A stretch of DNA of 64,000 nt from Sphingomonas sp. So64.6b (GCF_014171475.1 NZ_CP048817.1:2604001-2668000); one strand, 5' to 3'; shown: positions 24,947 to 34,603, counted from the first letter of the stretch. The notes: generated by a model from the sequence alone, not told the origin. Translations and numbers: made by a program.

Positions 24947-25501
24947 TTATTTTTCCGGCTTTGCTTCGGGCTCGGGCGCGGCTTCGGCGGCGGATTTCAG
25001 GCCAAGCATCTGCACCGCCAGCACTTCATCGACCTTGGGCGCGAGCGTGTCCGCGCCGGCGCGGACATAACCGCCGACGACATAGGTCAGGGTGATGCGC
25101 GTCGCGTTCGATCCCTCAGGGTCGAGCCGGAAGGTCAGCGTCCCGGTCACTGCTTCGGCCTGGAGCGGACCGAGCGCACCGACCAGCCGGATCATCCGGC
25201 CCGGCGCGATATAGACGATCCGGGCGTGCTCGACGGATCCCTTGTCTTTCATCCGCTCGCAGAAACATCCCGTCGCCTGCGCATCGAGATAGAGATTGGC
25301 CGAATCGTCAGAATAGGTGTGCTCCTTGCTCCACCATTTCTGCGGCGCGCGCAGCGTTTCCCAGGCATGGGCGATCGGCACATCGACGGTAACGACCTGC
25401 TTGATCTCGAATCCGGCGGGCGTCGCCTGAACAACATCCGCGCCGGCCGGCGCAGCGAGCGGCAGCAGAGCCAGCGCAGTGAATAAGGCAAAGCGGTTCA
25501 T
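24947..25501 (-). CDS. Exported SRPBCC-family protein
   Basis: A 184-residue protein with a signal peptide (MNRFALFTALALLPLAAPAGADV) followed by an SRPBCC/START-like ligand-binding domain (FEIKQVVTVDVPIAHAWETLRAPQKWWSKEHTYSDDSANLYLDAQATGCFCERMKDKGSVEHARIVYIAPGRMIRLVGALGPLQAEAVTGTLTFRLDP) and a Pro/Glu-rich tail. Export is unusual for this mostly cytosolic fold. The ATG at 25501 gives the signal peptide. It follows adk by 67 bp on the same strand, in the middle of the ribosomal superoperon. The ligand is unknown. Confidence 0.82.
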   Translation of the reverse strand: MNRFALFTALALLPLAAPAGADVVQATPAGFEIKQVVTVDVPIAHAWETLRAPQKWWSKEHTYSDDSANLYLDAQATGCFCERMKDKGSVEHARIVYIAPGRMIRLVGALGPLQAEAVTGTLTFRLDPEGSNATRITLTYVVGGYVRAGADTLAPKVDEVLAVQMLGLKSAAEAAPEPEAKPEK

Positions 25502-25568
25502 GGTGCGGCCCCCGGTGGATCGCCGCATCATATGCGCCAGGGGGCGATGCGCAACCTTCGTCGTGGGC

Positions 25569-26219
25569 CTATTTCCCGCCGAGGATTGCCTCGATCGCTT
25601 CGCTCACATCGTCGATATCGGCCATGCCATCGACGCGCCGCACTAGGCCGCGCGCGTCATAGATCGGCAGGATCGGTGCGGTCTTGGCGCGGTATTCGGT
25701 CATGCGCGTGCGCACCGATTCCTCATTGTCGTCGGCACGGCGCTTGAACTCGGTCGACCCGCACACGTCGCACACACCGGGAACCTTGGTCTGCTTGAAT
25801 GTGTCGTGATAACCGGTGCCACATTTGGCGCAGGTGAAACGGCCGGTGATGCGCTCGACCAGCGCGTCCTCATCGACCTCGAGTTCGATCACATGATCGA
25901 GCGTGCGGCCATGATTGGCGAGAATATCGTCAAGCGAATGCGCCTGCGCTGCGGTCCGCGGATAACCGTCGAAGATCGCGCCCTGCCCGGCCGGCATGGT
26001 CGAGAGCTTCTCGTCGATCAGCGCGGAGACGATATCGTCGGAAACGAGTTCGCCCGCTGCCATGATCGCGGCGACCTTCAGGCCGACCGGAGTGCCGGCA
26101 TCACGCGCGGCACGCAACATGTCGCCGGTGGAAAGCTGCACCATGCCGCGATCCGTCATCAAACGGCTCGCTTGCGTGCCCTTCCCCGCCCCCGGGGGCC
26201 CGAGCAGGATAATATTCAC
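25569..26219 (-). CDS. adk: Adenylate kinase
   Basis: A 216-residue adenylate kinase (ATP + AMP to 2 ADP). The P-loop GPPGAGKGTQA lies at residues 7-17, the AMP-binding site has TGDMLRAA and DGYPRT, and the long LID carries a four-cysteine zinc site (CAKCGTGYH...CDVCG), as in Gram-positive and some alphaproteobacterial enzymes. It is located right after secY, the canonical spc-operon position. Confidence 0.97.
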   Translation of the reverse strand: MNIILLGPPGAGKGTQASRLMTDRGMVQLSTGDMLRAARDAGTPVGLKVAAIMAAGELVSDDIVSALIDEKLSTMPAGQGAIFDGYPRTAAQAHSLDDILANHGRTLDHVIELEVDEDALVERITGRFTCAKCGTGYHDTFKQTKVPGVCDVCGSTEFKRRADDNEESVRTRMTEYRAKTAPILPIYDARGLVRRVDGMADIDDVSEAIEAILGGK

Positions 26220-26252
26220 GGCCGCACTCCCCTAGACTTCACTTTGCCCGTC

Positions 26253-27599
26253 TTAACGGAGGCGTCCACCCTTCAGCTTAGCCTTTTTGATCAGGTCGCC
26301 ATATTGATGCGCAAGCAGATGGCTCTGAATCTGCGTCACCGTATCCATCGTCACATTGACCACGATCAGCAAGCTGGTCCCACCAAGATAGAATGGGATC
26401 GACAATGCCGACACGAGATATTCCGGCAACAGGCAGATGATCGTCAGATAGGCTGCACCGATCACGGTAATGCGCGTCAGCACATAATCGAAATAGGTCT
26501 CGGTGTTCTTGCCCGGACGGATGCCGGGAATGAAGCCGCCATACCGCTTCAGATTGTCCGCCGTCTCCTCGGGGTTGAACACCACCGCGGTGTAGAAGAA
26601 CGAGAAGAAGATTATCCCTGCGCCGTACAACAGCATATAGACCGGGCTACCGTGCTGGAGATACTGGTTGAGCGAAATGACGATATCGCCCCAGGTACTC
26701 TCGCCCGCGACGCGCTGACCCGCGAACTGCGAGATCGTCAGCGGCATGAGCAGCAGCGACGAAGCGAAGATCGGCGGGATCACGCCAGCGGTATTGAGCT
26801 TGAGCGGCAAATGGCTGCGATCGGCTTGCATGCCGCGCTGCGTCTGCCGCTTGGGATATTGGATCAGGATGCGCCGCTGCGCCCGCTCCATGAAGCAGAT
26901 GAACAGCACGAGCAGCACGACCGCGACGACGATGCCGATGAACTTGACCGGGTCGAGCGAACCCGAACGGCCGCCTTCAAACAGATTGACCAGCGTGCGC
27001 GGCAAGCTGGCGACGATGCCGGCCATGATGATCAGCGACATGCCGTTACCGATGCCGCGGCTGGTGATCTGCTCACCCAGCCACATCAGGAACATCGTGC
27101 CGCCAACCAGGCTGAGCACCGCGGCGACGCGGAACAGCATGCCCGGATCGACCACAACGCTCTGGCTCTCGAAGCCGACCGCGAGGAAATACCCCTGCAC
27201 CGCGGTCAGGCCGACCGTGCCGTACCTGGTATATTGGTTGAGCCGCTTGCGACCGCTCTCGCCGTCCTTCTTGATCGCCGCCAACGTCGGCGACAGCGAG
27301 GTCGCGAGCTGCACCACGATCGAGGCGGTGATATAGGGCATCACGCCAAGCGCGATGATGCTGGCGCGTGACAGCGAGCCGCCGGAAAAGGCATTGAAGA
27401 AATCGAGCACGCCGCCGCTGGTCTTCTGCACCAGCAGGTTGAGCGCGGTCGGGTCGATCCCGGGCAGCGGCACATAGCTGAGCATCCGGAAAACGATCAG
27501 CACGCCGATCGTGAACCACAACCTTTTCTTGAGGTCGGTCGCCTGCGCGAACTTCGACAGGCTGAGGCCTTGGGCCATCTGATCGGCTGCGGATGCCAT
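26253..27599 (-). CDS. secY: Protein translocase subunit SecY
   Basis: A 448-residue inner-membrane channel of the Sec translocon with ten hydrophobic segments. The start LKKRLWFTIGVLIVFRMLSYVPLPGID, the plug region (GGVLDFFNAFSGGSLSRASIIALGVMPYITASIVVQL) and the cytosolic loops (AIKKDGESGRKRLNQYTRY; FMERAQRRILIQYPKRQ) are conserved. It lies between rplO and adk. Two hairpins in the 130-bp spacer upstream may tune its expression relative to the ribosomal genes. Confidence 0.97.
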   Translation of the reverse strand: MASAADQMAQGLSLSKFAQATDLKKRLWFTIGVLIVFRMLSYVPLPGIDPTALNLLVQKTSGGVLDFFNAFSGGSLSRASIIALGVMPYITASIVVQLATSLSPTLAAIKKDGESGRKRLNQYTRYGTVGLTAVQGYFLAVGFESQSVVVDPGMLFRVAAVLSLVGGTMFLMWLGEQITSRGIGNGMSLIIMAGIVASLPRTLVNLFEGGRSGSLDPVKFIGIVVAVVLLVLFICFMERAQRRILIQYPKRQTQRGMQADRSHLPLKLNTAGVIPPIFASSLLLMPLTISQFAGQRVAGESTWGDIVISLNQYLQHGSPVYMLLYGAGIIFFSFFYTAVVFNPEETADNLKRYGGFIPGIRPGKNTETYFDYVLTRITVIGAAYLTIICLLPEYLVSALSIPFYLGGTSLLIVVNVTMDTVTQIQSHLLAHQYGDLIKKAKLKGGRLR

Positions 27600-27636
27600 T
27601 ATGATTATCGTCCCTGGAACTTAGGGGGGAAACAAA

Positions 27637-27668
27637 AGCGGCGGGAAACGTTTCACCGCCCCGCCGCT
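27637..27668 (-). terminator. Terminator- or attenuator-like hairpin upstream of secY
   Basis: On the minus strand AGCGGCGGG-N14-CCCGCCGCT is followed by TTTGTTT. It has the form of a Rho-independent terminator and lies between rplO and secY, so it may attenuate transcription into secY-adk. Confidence 0.6.
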
Positions 27669-27700
27669 CATATAGTCACGCAAGCGGGCTTGCCTAGCGT

Positions 27701-27725
27701 CTTCCCCGACTCAACGCCGGGGAAG
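27701..27725. terminator. Hairpin directly after rplO
   Basis: CTTCCCCG-N9-CGGGGAAG forms an 8-bp stem 8 nt after the rplO stop. It has no U-tract. It may protect the rplO 3' end or act together with the hairpin at 27637. Confidence 0.4.
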
Positions 27726-27733
27726 CCGGTAGA

Positions 27734-28276
27734 TTACGCCTTGAACGAAGCCTTGTGAGCCTGACGCTCCTTGTACTTCACGCCCTTCTTGGCAGCGGCC
27801 TTTTCAGCGGCCGGTACGACGTGGATCACGTCAACCTTGCCGCCGGCCTTCTCAACCGCTTCGATCGCGCCCTTCGACGCGCCGTGGACCGAGAAGTTCA
27901 GCTTGGCCGAGAAATCGCCCTTGCCGAGCAACCGAACGCCGTCCTTGCCACCGCGCGCCAGGCCAGCGGCTTTTAGCGCAGCATGGTCGAGCGTCGCACC
28001 GGCTTCGATCTTGCCGGCGTCGAGCGCCTTCTGGATCGAACCGAGGTTCACTTCGGCATAATCCTTGGCGAAGATGTTGTTGAAGCCGCGCTTTGGCAGA
28101 CGCATGTGCAGCGGCATCTGGCCGCCTTCGAAGCCGGCGATCGAGACGCCTTCACGGCTCGTCTGGCCCTTGATGCCGCGGCCCGAGGTCTTGCCCTTGC
28201 CGGAACCGATACCACGGCCGACCCGCATGCGGGATTTACGGGCGCCCTGATTGTCGCGGAGATCGTTCAATTTCAT
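27734..28276 (-). CDS. rplO: 50S ribosomal protein L15
   Basis: A 180-residue L15 ([67 protein letters not shown]). The Gly-rich N-terminal arm threads into 23S rRNA. A Lys-rich C-terminal tail ([25 protein letters not shown]) extends past the core domain. The start is at 28276; the frame is open further upstream but that part covers a palindromic repeat and is not coding. It lies between rpmD and secY. Confidence 0.97.
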   Translation of the reverse strand: MKLNDLRDNQGARKSRMRVGRGIGSGKGKTSGRGIKGQTSREGVSIAGFEGGQMPLHMRLPKRGFNNIFAKDYAEVNLGSIQKALDAGKIEAGATLDHAALKAAGLARGGKDGVRLLGKGDFSAKLNFSVHGASKGAIEAVEKAGGKVDVIHVVPAAEKAAAKKGVKYKERQAHKASFKA

Positions 28277-28320
28277 GTCGTGCACTCGCTTTCGCTTTTG
28301 TCGCGCTGGATATCTAAAGC

Positions 28321-28340
28321 CCTCTCCCTCTGGGGAGAGG
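28321..28340. repeat. CCTCTCCC-type palindromic repeat inside the spc operon
   Basis: CCTCTCCC-TCTG-GGGAGAGG followed by GTTGGGAGAGGGG lies between rpmD and rplO. It belongs to the same style of extragenic element as 59376-59518 (stem of CCCTCC followed by a G-rich GTTGGG or CTGGGG flank). It enlarges a normally short spacer to about 126 bp. Confidence 0.6.
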
Positions 28341-28402
28341 GTTGGGAGAGGGGCAGTAGCGAACGCGAACGCCCGCGTCACTGCCCCTTCATCCCAGGTC
28401 GC

Positions 28403-28606
28403 TCAGCCCTCGACCGAGAGCATGTGAGCGACCTTGCGGATCATGCCACGAACTTCGGGCGTGTCCTGCAGCTCGCGGGTCTTGTGCATCTTGTTGAGGC
28501 CAAGACCGATCAGGGTCGCGCGCTGATCCTTCTCACGACGGATCGGCGAACCGGTCTGCGTGATCTTGATCGTGCCGCCTGCGGCAGCTTCTTTCTTCTT
28601 CGCCAT
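28403..28606 (-). CDS. rpmD: 50S ribosomal protein L30
   Basis: A 67-residue L30 ([57 protein letters not shown]), the expected size and pattern for this small large-subunit protein. The [10 protein letters not shown] start is slightly longer than in E. coli. It lies 5 bp downstream of rpsE and 126 bp upstream of rplO. Confidence 0.96.
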   Translation of the reverse strand: MAKKKEAAAGGTIKITQTGSPIRREKDQRATLIGLGLNKMHKTRELQDTPEVRGMIRKVAHMLSVEG

Positions 28607-28611
28607 CTGTC

Positions 28612-29340
28612 TTACTCCGCGATCGCTGCGGCTTCAGCCTCGGCGGCTTGCGAGCCACCACGGCCGAGCAGGTCGGCGATCTTCTTGCCGCGACGCTGCG
28701 CGACCGACTTGGGCGAAACCTGCGAGGTCAGTGCCTCGAAGGTCGCGCGGATCATGTTGTACGGGTTCGACGTGCCGATCGACTTGGTCACCACGTCCGC
28801 AACGCCGAGCGATTCGAACACGGCGCGCATCGGGCCGCCGGCGATGATGCCGGTACCCTGCGGCGCCGAACGCACCGTGACGAGGCCGGCACCGAAGTGA
28901 CCCTTGCCGTCATGATGCAGCGTACGACCGTCACGCAGCGGGACGCGAACCATGGCCTTCTTCGCGGCCGCAGTGGCCTTGGAGATGGCTTCCGGCACTT
29001 CGCGTGCCTTGCCGTGACCGAAGCCGACGCGGCCCTTGCCGTCACCGACGACGACCAGCGCCGCGAAGCCGAAGCGCTTGCCGCCCTTGACCGTCTTCGA
29101 GACGCGGTTGATGTGAACCAGCTTCTCGATCAGCTCTTCGCCGCCATCGTCGCTGCCGGGACCGCCACGGCCGCGATTGTCGCGTCCGCCACGATTGTCA
29201 CGACCGCCGCGGTTCTGACCGCCGCCGCCGGGACCGCCACGACCACGGCCGCCACGCGGACCACGACCAGGGGCTTCCTGCGGAACGGCTGCGCCATCGG
29301 GCGATGCAGCTGCTTCCGTCGGGATGATTTCGTCAGCCAT
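28612..29340 (-). CDS. rpsE: 30S ribosomal protein S5 with RGG-rich N-terminal extension
   Basis: A 242-residue S5. The core ([107 protein letters not shown]) starts near residue 69, covering the S5 double-stranded RNA domain and the fidelity-related C-terminal domain. Before it come an acidic leader and a low-complexity stretch (about residues 24-66) of repeated RGG, GRGG and NRGG motifs. S5 in E. coli is about 167 residues, so roughly 70 are extra. It lies between rplR and rpmD. Confidence 0.97.
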   Translation of the reverse strand: MADEIIPTEAAASPDGAAVPQEAPGRGPRGGRGRGGPGGGGQNRGGRDNRGGRDNRGRGGPGSDDGGEELIEKLVHINRVSKTVKGGKRFGFAALVVVGDGKGRVGFGHGKAREVPEAISKATAAAKKAMVRVPLRDGRTLHHDGKGHFGAGLVTVRSAPQGTGIIAGGPMRAVFESLGVADVVTKSIGTSNPYNMIRATFEALTSQVSPKSVAQRRGKKIADLLGRGGSQAAEAEAAAIAE

Positions 29341-29342
29341 TC

Positions 29343-29702
29343 TTAGAACTCCAATCCGGCTTCACGCGCGGCCTGCGCCAGCGCCTTGACACGACCGTGG
29401 AACAGGAAGCCTCCGCGATCGAACACGACCTTGGTCACGCCCGCTGCCTTGGCTGCTTCTGCTACCCGCGTGCCGACCGAGGTCGCCGCATCGATGTTCG
29501 CGCCGGTCGTGCCGCGCACGTCCTTTTCCAGCGTCGAAGCCGAAGCGAGCGTGGTGCCCGCCGCGTCGTCGATGATCTGGGCATAGATATGCTTGCCCGA
29601 ACGATGCACCGACAAACGGGGACGGCCAGCGGCACGACCACGAAGGGCGGTACGGTTGCGAAGACGACGCTTCGCAAAAAGGGAGAGACCTTTGGTGCTC
29701 AT
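29343..29702 (-). CDS. rplR: 50S ribosomal protein L18
   Basis: A 119-residue L18 ([57 protein letters not shown]...[27 protein letters not shown]). It binds 5S rRNA in the central protuberance. It overlaps the rplF stop by one base and is followed 2 nt later by rpsE, so translation is tightly coupled. Confidence 0.97.
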   Translation of the reverse strand: MSTKGLSLFAKRRLRNRTALRGRAAGRPRLSVHRSGKHIYAQIIDDAAGTTLASASTLEKDVRGTTGANIDAATSVGTRVAEAAKAAGVTKVVFDRGGFLFHGRVKALAQAAREAGLEF

Positions 29703-30235
29703 TACTTCTTTTTCCCTTCCTTGCGGAAGATGAACTCGCCGTCGTACTTGATGCCCTTGCCCTTGTACGGCTCAGGCTTGCGCCACTGGCGAATTTCGGC
29801 GGCCAGCTGGCCGACCTTCTGCTTGTCCGACCCCGAGATCTCGATCGTCGTGTTGTCCGGCGTCTTGACCTCAATGCCTTCCGGCACGTTGATGTTGACG
29901 TCGTGGCTGTAGCCGAGCTTCAGGTTCAGCGTGCGACCCGAAGCCGCGGCGCGATAACCGACGCCGTTGATCAGCAGCTTCTTGGTGAAGCCGTCGGACA
30001 CGCCGGTCACCAAATTCTGGACCAGCGTACGCTGCATGCCCCAGAAAGCGCGAGCGCGCTTGGTGTCGTTGGCCGGATTGACCGAAATGCCACCGTCTTC
30101 GAGGACGTAGCTGATCTCTTCGCGCAGCGGCATCGCGAGGGTGCCCTTGGGACCCTTCACGCTGAGCTGCTGACCCTCGATCGTCGCGGTGGTGCCGCTC
30201 GGGATCGTGATCGGCTTTTTACCGATGCGGCTCAT
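29702..30235 (-). CDS. rplF: 50S ribosomal protein L6
   Basis: A 177-residue L6 with two repeats of the L6 domain ([33 protein letters not shown]...; then [82 protein letters not shown]). It is located near the factor-binding site of the 50S. One-base overlaps join it to rpsH and rplR. Confidence 0.97.
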   Translation of the reverse strand: MSRIGKKPITIPSGTTATIEGQQLSVKGPKGTLAMPLREEISYVLEDGGISVNPANDTKRARAFWGMQRTLVQNLVTGVSDGFTKKLLINGVGYRAAASGRTLNLKLGYSHDVNINVPEGIEVKTPDNTTIEISGSDKQKVGQLAAEIRQWRKPEPYKGKGIKYDGEFIFRKEGKKK

Positions 30236-30630
30236 CAGAATACCTCCGCAAGCACTTCGCCACCGACATTCTGTTCACGCGCTTCGGCGTCGGACAGAAC
30301 GCCACGCGGCGTCGAGACGATGGTGATGCCCAGGCCGTTCATCACCCGGGGCAGATCCTGCGAACCCGAATAGACGCGACGGCCAGGCTTGGAGACGCGC
30401 GCAACGTGCTTGATCGCGGGCTGGCCCTCGAAATACTTAAGCTCGATGCGGATGCCCTTTGCGGGGCCCATCTCTTCTTCGGAATATCCGCGGATATAAC
30501 CTTCGCGCTGAAGCACGTCGAGCACGCGAGCGCGCAGCTTCGACGCCGGCGAAAGGACAGAATCCTTGCGCGCGCGCTGGCCGTTACGGATGCGGGTGAG
30601 CATATCACCCAGGGGATCGGTCAATGCCAT
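30235..30630 (-). CDS. rpsH: 30S ribosomal protein S8
   Basis: A 131-residue S8 ([85 protein letters not shown]...[32 protein letters not shown]). It nucleates the 16S central domain and in enterobacteria represses the spc operon. The C-terminal [13 protein letters not shown] block is intact. It lies between rpsN and rplF. Confidence 0.97.
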   Translation of the reverse strand: MALTDPLGDMLTRIRNGQRARKDSVLSPASKLRARVLDVLQREGYIRGYSEEEMGPAKGIRIELKYFEGQPAIKHVARVSKPGRRVYSGSQDLPRVMNGLGITIVSTPRGVLSDAEAREQNVGGEVLAEVF

Positions 30631-30640
30631 CTCGTGATCC

Positions 30641-30946
30641 TTACCAGCTCGACTTCGTAACGCCGGGGATGAGGCCCTTGTTGGCCAGATCGCGCAGCTG
30701 AATACGGCAGAGACGGAACTTGCGATAATAAGCGCGCGGGCGGCCGGTCGTTTCGCAACGATTGCGAACGCGGGTCGGATTACCGTTACGCGGAATCTGC
30801 GCCATCTTCAGGCGGGCGATGAGACGCTCACCATCGTCGAGCGACTTGTCGGCGGCGATCGCCTTCAGCTTCGCATAAGCGGGGGCGTATTTCTTCACCA
30901 TCCGCTTGCGGCGCTCGTTCTTGTTTACAGAACTGACTTTAGCCAT
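30641..30946 (-). CDS. rpsN: 30S ribosomal protein S14 (zinc-free type)
   Basis: A 101-residue S14 of the long, zinc-independent class ([101 protein letters not shown]). No CxxC pair is present, so it is the C-minus paralogue. It sits between rplE and rpsH. Confidence 0.97.
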   Translation of the reverse strand: MAKVSSVNKNERRKRMVKKYAPAYAKLKAIAADKSLDDGERLIARLKMAQIPRNGNPTRVRNRCETTGRPRAYYRKFRLCRIQLRDLANKGLIPGVTKSSW

Positions 30947-30947
30947 C

Positions 30948-31550
30948 TTATGCTGCCTTCTTTTCGTCGTCAGCGACTTCGCCAGTAGCTTCCGGCGGGA
31001 ACGGGAAACCGAACAGGCGGAGCAGCTCGCGCGCTTCGTCGTCGGTCCGGGCGGTGGTGGTGACGATCACGTCCATGCCGCGCACCTTGTCGATCCGGTC
31101 ATAATTGATTTCCGGGAACACCAGCTGCTCCTTCAGGCCGCAGGCATAATTGCCGCGTCCATCGAAGCTCTTGGGGTTCAGGCCACGGAAATCGCGAACG
31201 CGGGGAAGCGCGATCGTGATGAAGCGGTCGAGAAACTCATACATGCGCTCACGACGAAGAGTGACCTTCACGCCGATCGGCATGCCTTCACGCAACTTGA
31301 ACTGCGCGATCGACTTCTTCGCCTTGGTGACGACTGGCTTCTGACCTGCGATCAGCTCCATTTCGCCAGCGGCCTGCTCGACCTTCTTCTTGTCCTGCGT
31401 CGCTTCGCCAACGCCCATGTTCAGGACGATCTTGTCGAGGCGCGGAACCTCCATTGCGTTCTTGTAACCGAACTTCTCGGTCATCGCCTTGATGATCTTG
31501 TCATCATACATCTGCCGCATGCGCGGCTTTGTGTTGGCGGCTTCAGCCAC
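30948..31550 (-). CDS. rplE: 50S ribosomal protein L5
   Basis: A 200-residue L5 ([101 protein letters not shown]...[56 protein letters not shown]). It binds 5S rRNA. A tail of about 15 residues, [14 protein letters not shown], extends beyond the usual end. It overlaps rplX by 8 nt. Confidence 0.97.
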   Translation of the reverse strand: MAEAANTKPRMRQMYDDKIIKAMTEKFGYKNAMEVPRLDKIVLNMGVGEATQDKKKVEQAAGEMELIAGQKPVVTKAKKSIAQFKLREGMPIGVKVTLRRERMYEFLDRFITIALPRVRDFRGLNPKSFDGRGNYACGLKEQLVFPEINYDRIDKVRGMDVIVTTTARTDDEARELLRLFGFPFPPEATGEVADDEKKAA

Positions 31551-31860
31551 TGATCTTCTCCCCGGTCTTGACGGCCACGCGGACCTTCTTCCCGTCCTGG
31601 GTTTCGAACCGGACGCGCGTCGGCTTGCCGTCGGCGGTCACATGAGCGACCTTCGAGACGTGCATCGGCGCTTCCGAACGGACCAGACCACCCTGCGGGT
31701 CGCCCTGGCTCGGCTTGGTGTGACGGATCGCGACATTCACGCCCGACACGATAACCTTGCCGTCACGCGGCAGGGCCTGGGTCACTTCGCCGGTCTTGCC
31801 CTTGTCCTTGCCGGACAGGACGATGACGCGGTCACCCTTTTTGATCTTCGCTGTGGCCAT
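31543..31860 (-). CDS. rplX: 50S ribosomal protein L24
   Basis: A 105-residue L24 ([86 protein letters not shown]), with the KOW motif near its start. It is an early 50S assembly initiator. It overlaps rplN by one base and rplE by 8 nt. Confidence 0.97.
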   Translation of the reverse strand: MATAKIKKGDRVIVLSGKDKGKTGEVTQALPRDGKVIVSGVNVAIRHTKPSQGDPQGGLVRSEAPMHVSKVAHVTADGKPTRVRFETQDGKKVRVAVKTGEKISG

Positions 31861-32228
31861 TACAGAACCTCCGGCGCCAGGCTGATGATCTTCATGTGCT
31901 TCTTGCCGCGGAGCTCGCGCACCACTGGGCCAAAGATACGGGTGCCGATCGGCTCCTCGTTCTTGTTGACCAGCACGGCTGCGTTACCGTCGAAGCGGAT
32001 CACCGAGCCATCGGCGCGGCGAATGTCCTTCGCCGTACGCACGATGACGGCACGGTGCACGTCGCCCTTCTTCACGCGGCCACGGGGGGCTGCTTCCTTG
32101 ACGCTGACGACGATGATGTCGCCAACGCCTGCGGTGCGGCGCTTGGACCCGCCAAGCACCTTGATGCACTGCACCCGCTTCGCGCCGCTGTTGTCAGCGA
32201 CCTCGAGATTGGACTGCATCTGGATCAT
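31860..32228 (-). CDS. rplN: 50S ribosomal protein L14
   Basis: A 122-residue L14 ([107 protein letters not shown]), complete and standard. It forms the inter-subunit bridge region. An 81-bp spacer separates it from rpsQ upstream. Confidence 0.98.
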   Translation of the reverse strand: MIQMQSNLEVADNSGAKRVQCIKVLGGSKRRTAGVGDIIVVSVKEAAPRGRVKKGDVHRAVIVRTAKDIRRADGSVIRFDGNAAVLVNKNEEPIGTRIFGPVVRELRGKKHMKIISLAPEVL

Positions 32229-32309
32229 CGATCCGGTTCCTTCTCACTCTGGGGCCGATTCCGACCGGACCCCGCCTCAATTCAGTTGACGCTTACGCGT
32301 CCCCCACAC

Positions 32310-32582
32310 TTATGCGTCGACGTCGACCCGCTCCGGTGTCGCATGGGTGTTAACCCGATCGATCACCTTCCAGGTCTTCAGCTTGGAGATCGGTGCGGTC
32401 TCTTCGATCCGCACGGTTTCACCCTGCTTGAACTCGTTCGCCTCGTCATGGGCGTGGTACTTCTTCGAACGGCGGATGATCTTGCCGTAGAGCGCATGCT
32501 TGACCTTGCGCTCCACGTTCACGACCACCGTCTTGTCGCCCTTGTCCGAGACGATCAGTCCCGTCAGCACGCGCTTCGGCAT
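32310..32582 (-). CDS. rpsQ: 30S ribosomal protein S17
   Basis: A 90-residue S17 ([77 protein letters not shown]), an OB-fold 16S-binding protein. A short tail, [13 protein letters not shown], extends the usual end. It lies between rpmC and rplN. Confidence 0.97.
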   Translation of the reverse strand: MPKRVLTGLIVSDKGDKTVVVNVERKVKHALYGKIIRRSKKYHAHDEANEFKQGETVRIEETAPISKLKTWKVIDRVNTHATPERVDVDA

Positions 32583-32593
32583 GGTATCGTTCC

Positions 32594-32800
32594 TTACTTA
32601 GCCGCAGCGTCGCGCGAACGCGCGGTCTGCAGGGTCTTGATGCGAGCGATGTCGCGACGGACTTCACGAACCCGGCTCGGCTTTTCGAGCTGGTTGGTCG
32701 CGGCCTGGAAGCGGAGGTTGAATGCCTCGCGCTTCAGATTGCCGAGCTCTTCGCCCAGCTGGTCCTCGGTCTTCGCCTTCAAATCGTCGATGCGAGCCAT
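32594..32800 (-). CDS. rpmC: 50S ribosomal protein L29
   Basis: A 68-residue L29 ([68 protein letters not shown]), a two-helix protein at the tunnel exit. The start at 32800 is chosen over an upstream in-frame ATG because the domain begins there. It follows the rplP stop by one base. Confidence 0.97.
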   Translation of the reverse strand: MARIDDLKAKTEDQLGEELGNLKREAFNLRFQAATNQLEKPSRVREVRRDIARIKTLQTARSRDAAAK

Positions 32801-32801
32801 C

Positions 32802-33236
32802 TTATGCAACTCCCAGGTGCGAGGTGTCGCCCAGACGGGCAACGACCTTTACCTTGATCGGCAGCTTCATCGCCGCGCGGCTGAACGCCACCGCTGCAAT
32901 GTCGCCGGGAACTCCGTCCAGCTCGAACAGGATGCGGCCCGGCTTGACCCGTGCTGCCCAATATTCAGGCGAACCCTTGCCCTTGCCCATGCGGACTTCG
33001 GCCGGCTTCGACGTGACCGGCACGTCGGGGAAAATGCGAATCCACAAACGCCCCTGGCGCTTGATGTGACGCGTGATCGCGCGGCGAGCCGCCTCGATCT
33101 GGCGTGCGGTGATCCGGTCCGGCTCCATCGCCTTCAGGCCATAGGAGCCGAAGTTCAGCGTGGTGCCGCCCTTCGCATCGCCATGGATCCGGCCTTTGAA
33201 CTGCTTGCGGAACTTGGTTTTCTTCGGTTGCAACAT
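32802..33236 (-). CDS. rplP: 50S ribosomal protein L16
   Basis: A 144-residue L16 ([109 protein letters not shown]). It organises the A-site finger and peptidyl transferase region. It lies between rpsC and rpmC. Confidence 0.98.
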   Translation of the reverse strand: MLQPKKTKFRKQFKGRIHGDAKGGTTLNFGSYGLKAMEPDRITARQIEAARRAITRHIKRQGRLWIRIFPDVPVTSKPAEVRMGKGKGSPEYWAARVKPGRILFELDGVPGDIAAVAFSRAAMKLPIKVKVVARLGDTSHLGVA

Positions 33237-33248
33237 GTCAAATGTTCC

Positions 33249-33944
33249 TTAGCGCGCCGGGCGCACGCCGGAGGTTTGAGCCTCCATCATGATCCGGTCG
33301 GTCGCCATCGGGTCATGGCCGAGGATTTCGCCCTTGAAGATCCACACCTTCACGCCGCACACGCCATAAGCGGTGTGTGCGGTCGCTTCGGCATAATCGA
33401 CATTCGCGCGCAGCGTGTGCAGCGGAACGCGACCTTCACGATACCATTCCGAGCGAGCGATTTCGGCGCCGCCGAGACGACCGCCGCAATTGATCCGGAT
33501 GCCTTCGGCACCAAGACGCATCGCCGACTGAACCGCACGCTTCATGGCGCGGCGGAAAGCGATACGACGCTCGAGCTGATCTGCGATACCCTGTGCGACG
33601 AGCTTGGAATCGACTTCCGGCTTGCGGATTTCGACGATGTTCAGCGACACGTCCGAGCTGGTCATCTTGCCGAGCGTACGGCGCAGCTTTTCGATGTCCG
33701 CACCCTTCTTGCCGATGATCACGCCGGGGCGCGCAGCGAAGATGGACACGCGGCACAGCTTGGCCGGACGCTCGATCACCACCTTGGAAATCGCGGCCTG
33801 CGGCAGCGTCTTCATGATGTAAGCGCGCATCTTGAGGTCTTCGAGGAGGAGACGGCCGTAATCGGCGCCCTCCGCGTACCAGCGGCTGTCCCAGGTGCGG
33901 TTGATCTGAAGCCGAAGCCCGATCGGATTGCTTTTCTGACCCAT
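33249..33944 (-). CDS. rpsC: 30S ribosomal protein S3
   Basis: A 231-residue S3 ([94 protein letters not shown]). It has a type II KH domain with the GVIIGKKG loop and the C-terminal S3 domain ([53 protein letters not shown]). It helps form the mRNA entry tunnel. It overlaps the rplV stop by one base. Confidence 0.98.
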   Translation of the reverse strand: MGQKSNPIGLRLQINRTWDSRWYAEGADYGRLLLEDLKMRAYIMKTLPQAAISKVVIERPAKLCRVSIFAARPGVIIGKKGADIEKLRRTLGKMTSSDVSLNIVEIRKPEVDSKLVAQGIADQLERRIAFRRAMKRAVQSAMRLGAEGIRINCGGRLGGAEIARSEWYREGRVPLHTLRANVDYAEATAHTAYGVCGVKVWIFKGEILGHDPMATDRIMMEAQTSGVRPAR

Positions 33945-34327
33945 TAGGCTTCTTCTTCTTGCTGTTCGCGAACGACGATGCGCAGGCGGCTGAAGGGCTT
34001 CAGGATGCGCGTCGATTTGCCGCGGCCGCGCGTGGCGAACCGCTTCATGACGATCGACTTGCCAACGCTCGCTTCCGATACGACCAGCGCATCGACGTCG
34101 AGGTTGTGGTTGTTCTCCGCGTTGGCGATCGCGGACGCGAGTACCTTGCGAGCATCAACCGCCATCGCGCGGGTCGAGAAAGCGAGGATGTTCATCGCAT
34201 CGCCGACCGGCTTGTTGCGGATCAGCGCAGCGACGAGGCCGAGCTTCTGAGCCGAACCGCGAATCTGCGTTCCGACCGAGAGAGCTTCCTTCTCACCGAC
34301 CTTGCGGGGGGATTTCGGCTTCGACAT
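33944..34327 (-). CDS. rplV: 50S ribosomal protein L22
   Basis: A 127-residue L22 ([96 protein letters not shown]). Its beta-hairpin ([13 protein letters not shown]) lines the exit tunnel near the macrolide site. A 16-residue N-terminal extension ([16 protein letters not shown]) precedes the core. One-base overlaps couple it to rpsS and rpsC. Confidence 0.97.
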   Translation of the reverse strand: MSKPKSPRKVGEKEALSVGTQIRGSAQKLGLVAALIRNKPVGDAMNILAFSTRAMAVDARKVLASAIANAENNHNLDVDALVVSEASVGKSIVMKRFATRGRGKSTRILKPFSRLRIVVREQQEEEA

Positions 34328-34602
34328 CAGCGCTTGCCCTTCTTGTCGGCGGCGTGGCCGGGGAAGTAACGCGTCGGCGCGAACTCGCCGAGCTTCATCC
34401 CAACCATGTCCTCGTTGACCGAGACCGGCACGAACTTGCGACCGTTATAAACGGTGAAGGTCAGGCCGACGAACTGCGGCAGGATCGTCGAGCGGCGCGA
34501 CCAGGTCTTGATCGGCGCGCGCGCATTGGTTTCCTGTGCGGTCTCTGCCTTTTTGAGCAGGTGAAGGTCCACAAACGGACCCTTCCAGACTGAGCGAGCC
34601 AT
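34327..34602 (-). CDS. rpsS: 30S ribosomal protein S19
   Basis: A 91-residue S19 ([91 protein letters not shown]) of the 30S head, complete. It is separated from rplB by one base and overlaps rplV by one. Confidence 0.98.
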   Translation of the reverse strand: MARSVWKGPFVDLHLLKKAETAQETNARAPIKTWSRRSTILPQFVGLTFTVYNGRKFVPVSVNEDMVGMKLGEFAPTRYFPGHAADKKGKR

Positions 34603-34603
34603 G

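Noticed and set aside
28277..28381. N-terminal extension of L15
   Set aside because: It would translate the palindromic repeat, and the L15 domain begins at MKLNDLRDN.
31896..33947. 683-residue open frame opposite rplN to rpsC
   Set aside because: It runs across six ribosomal protein genes on the other strand and their junctions, so it is clearly a shadow.
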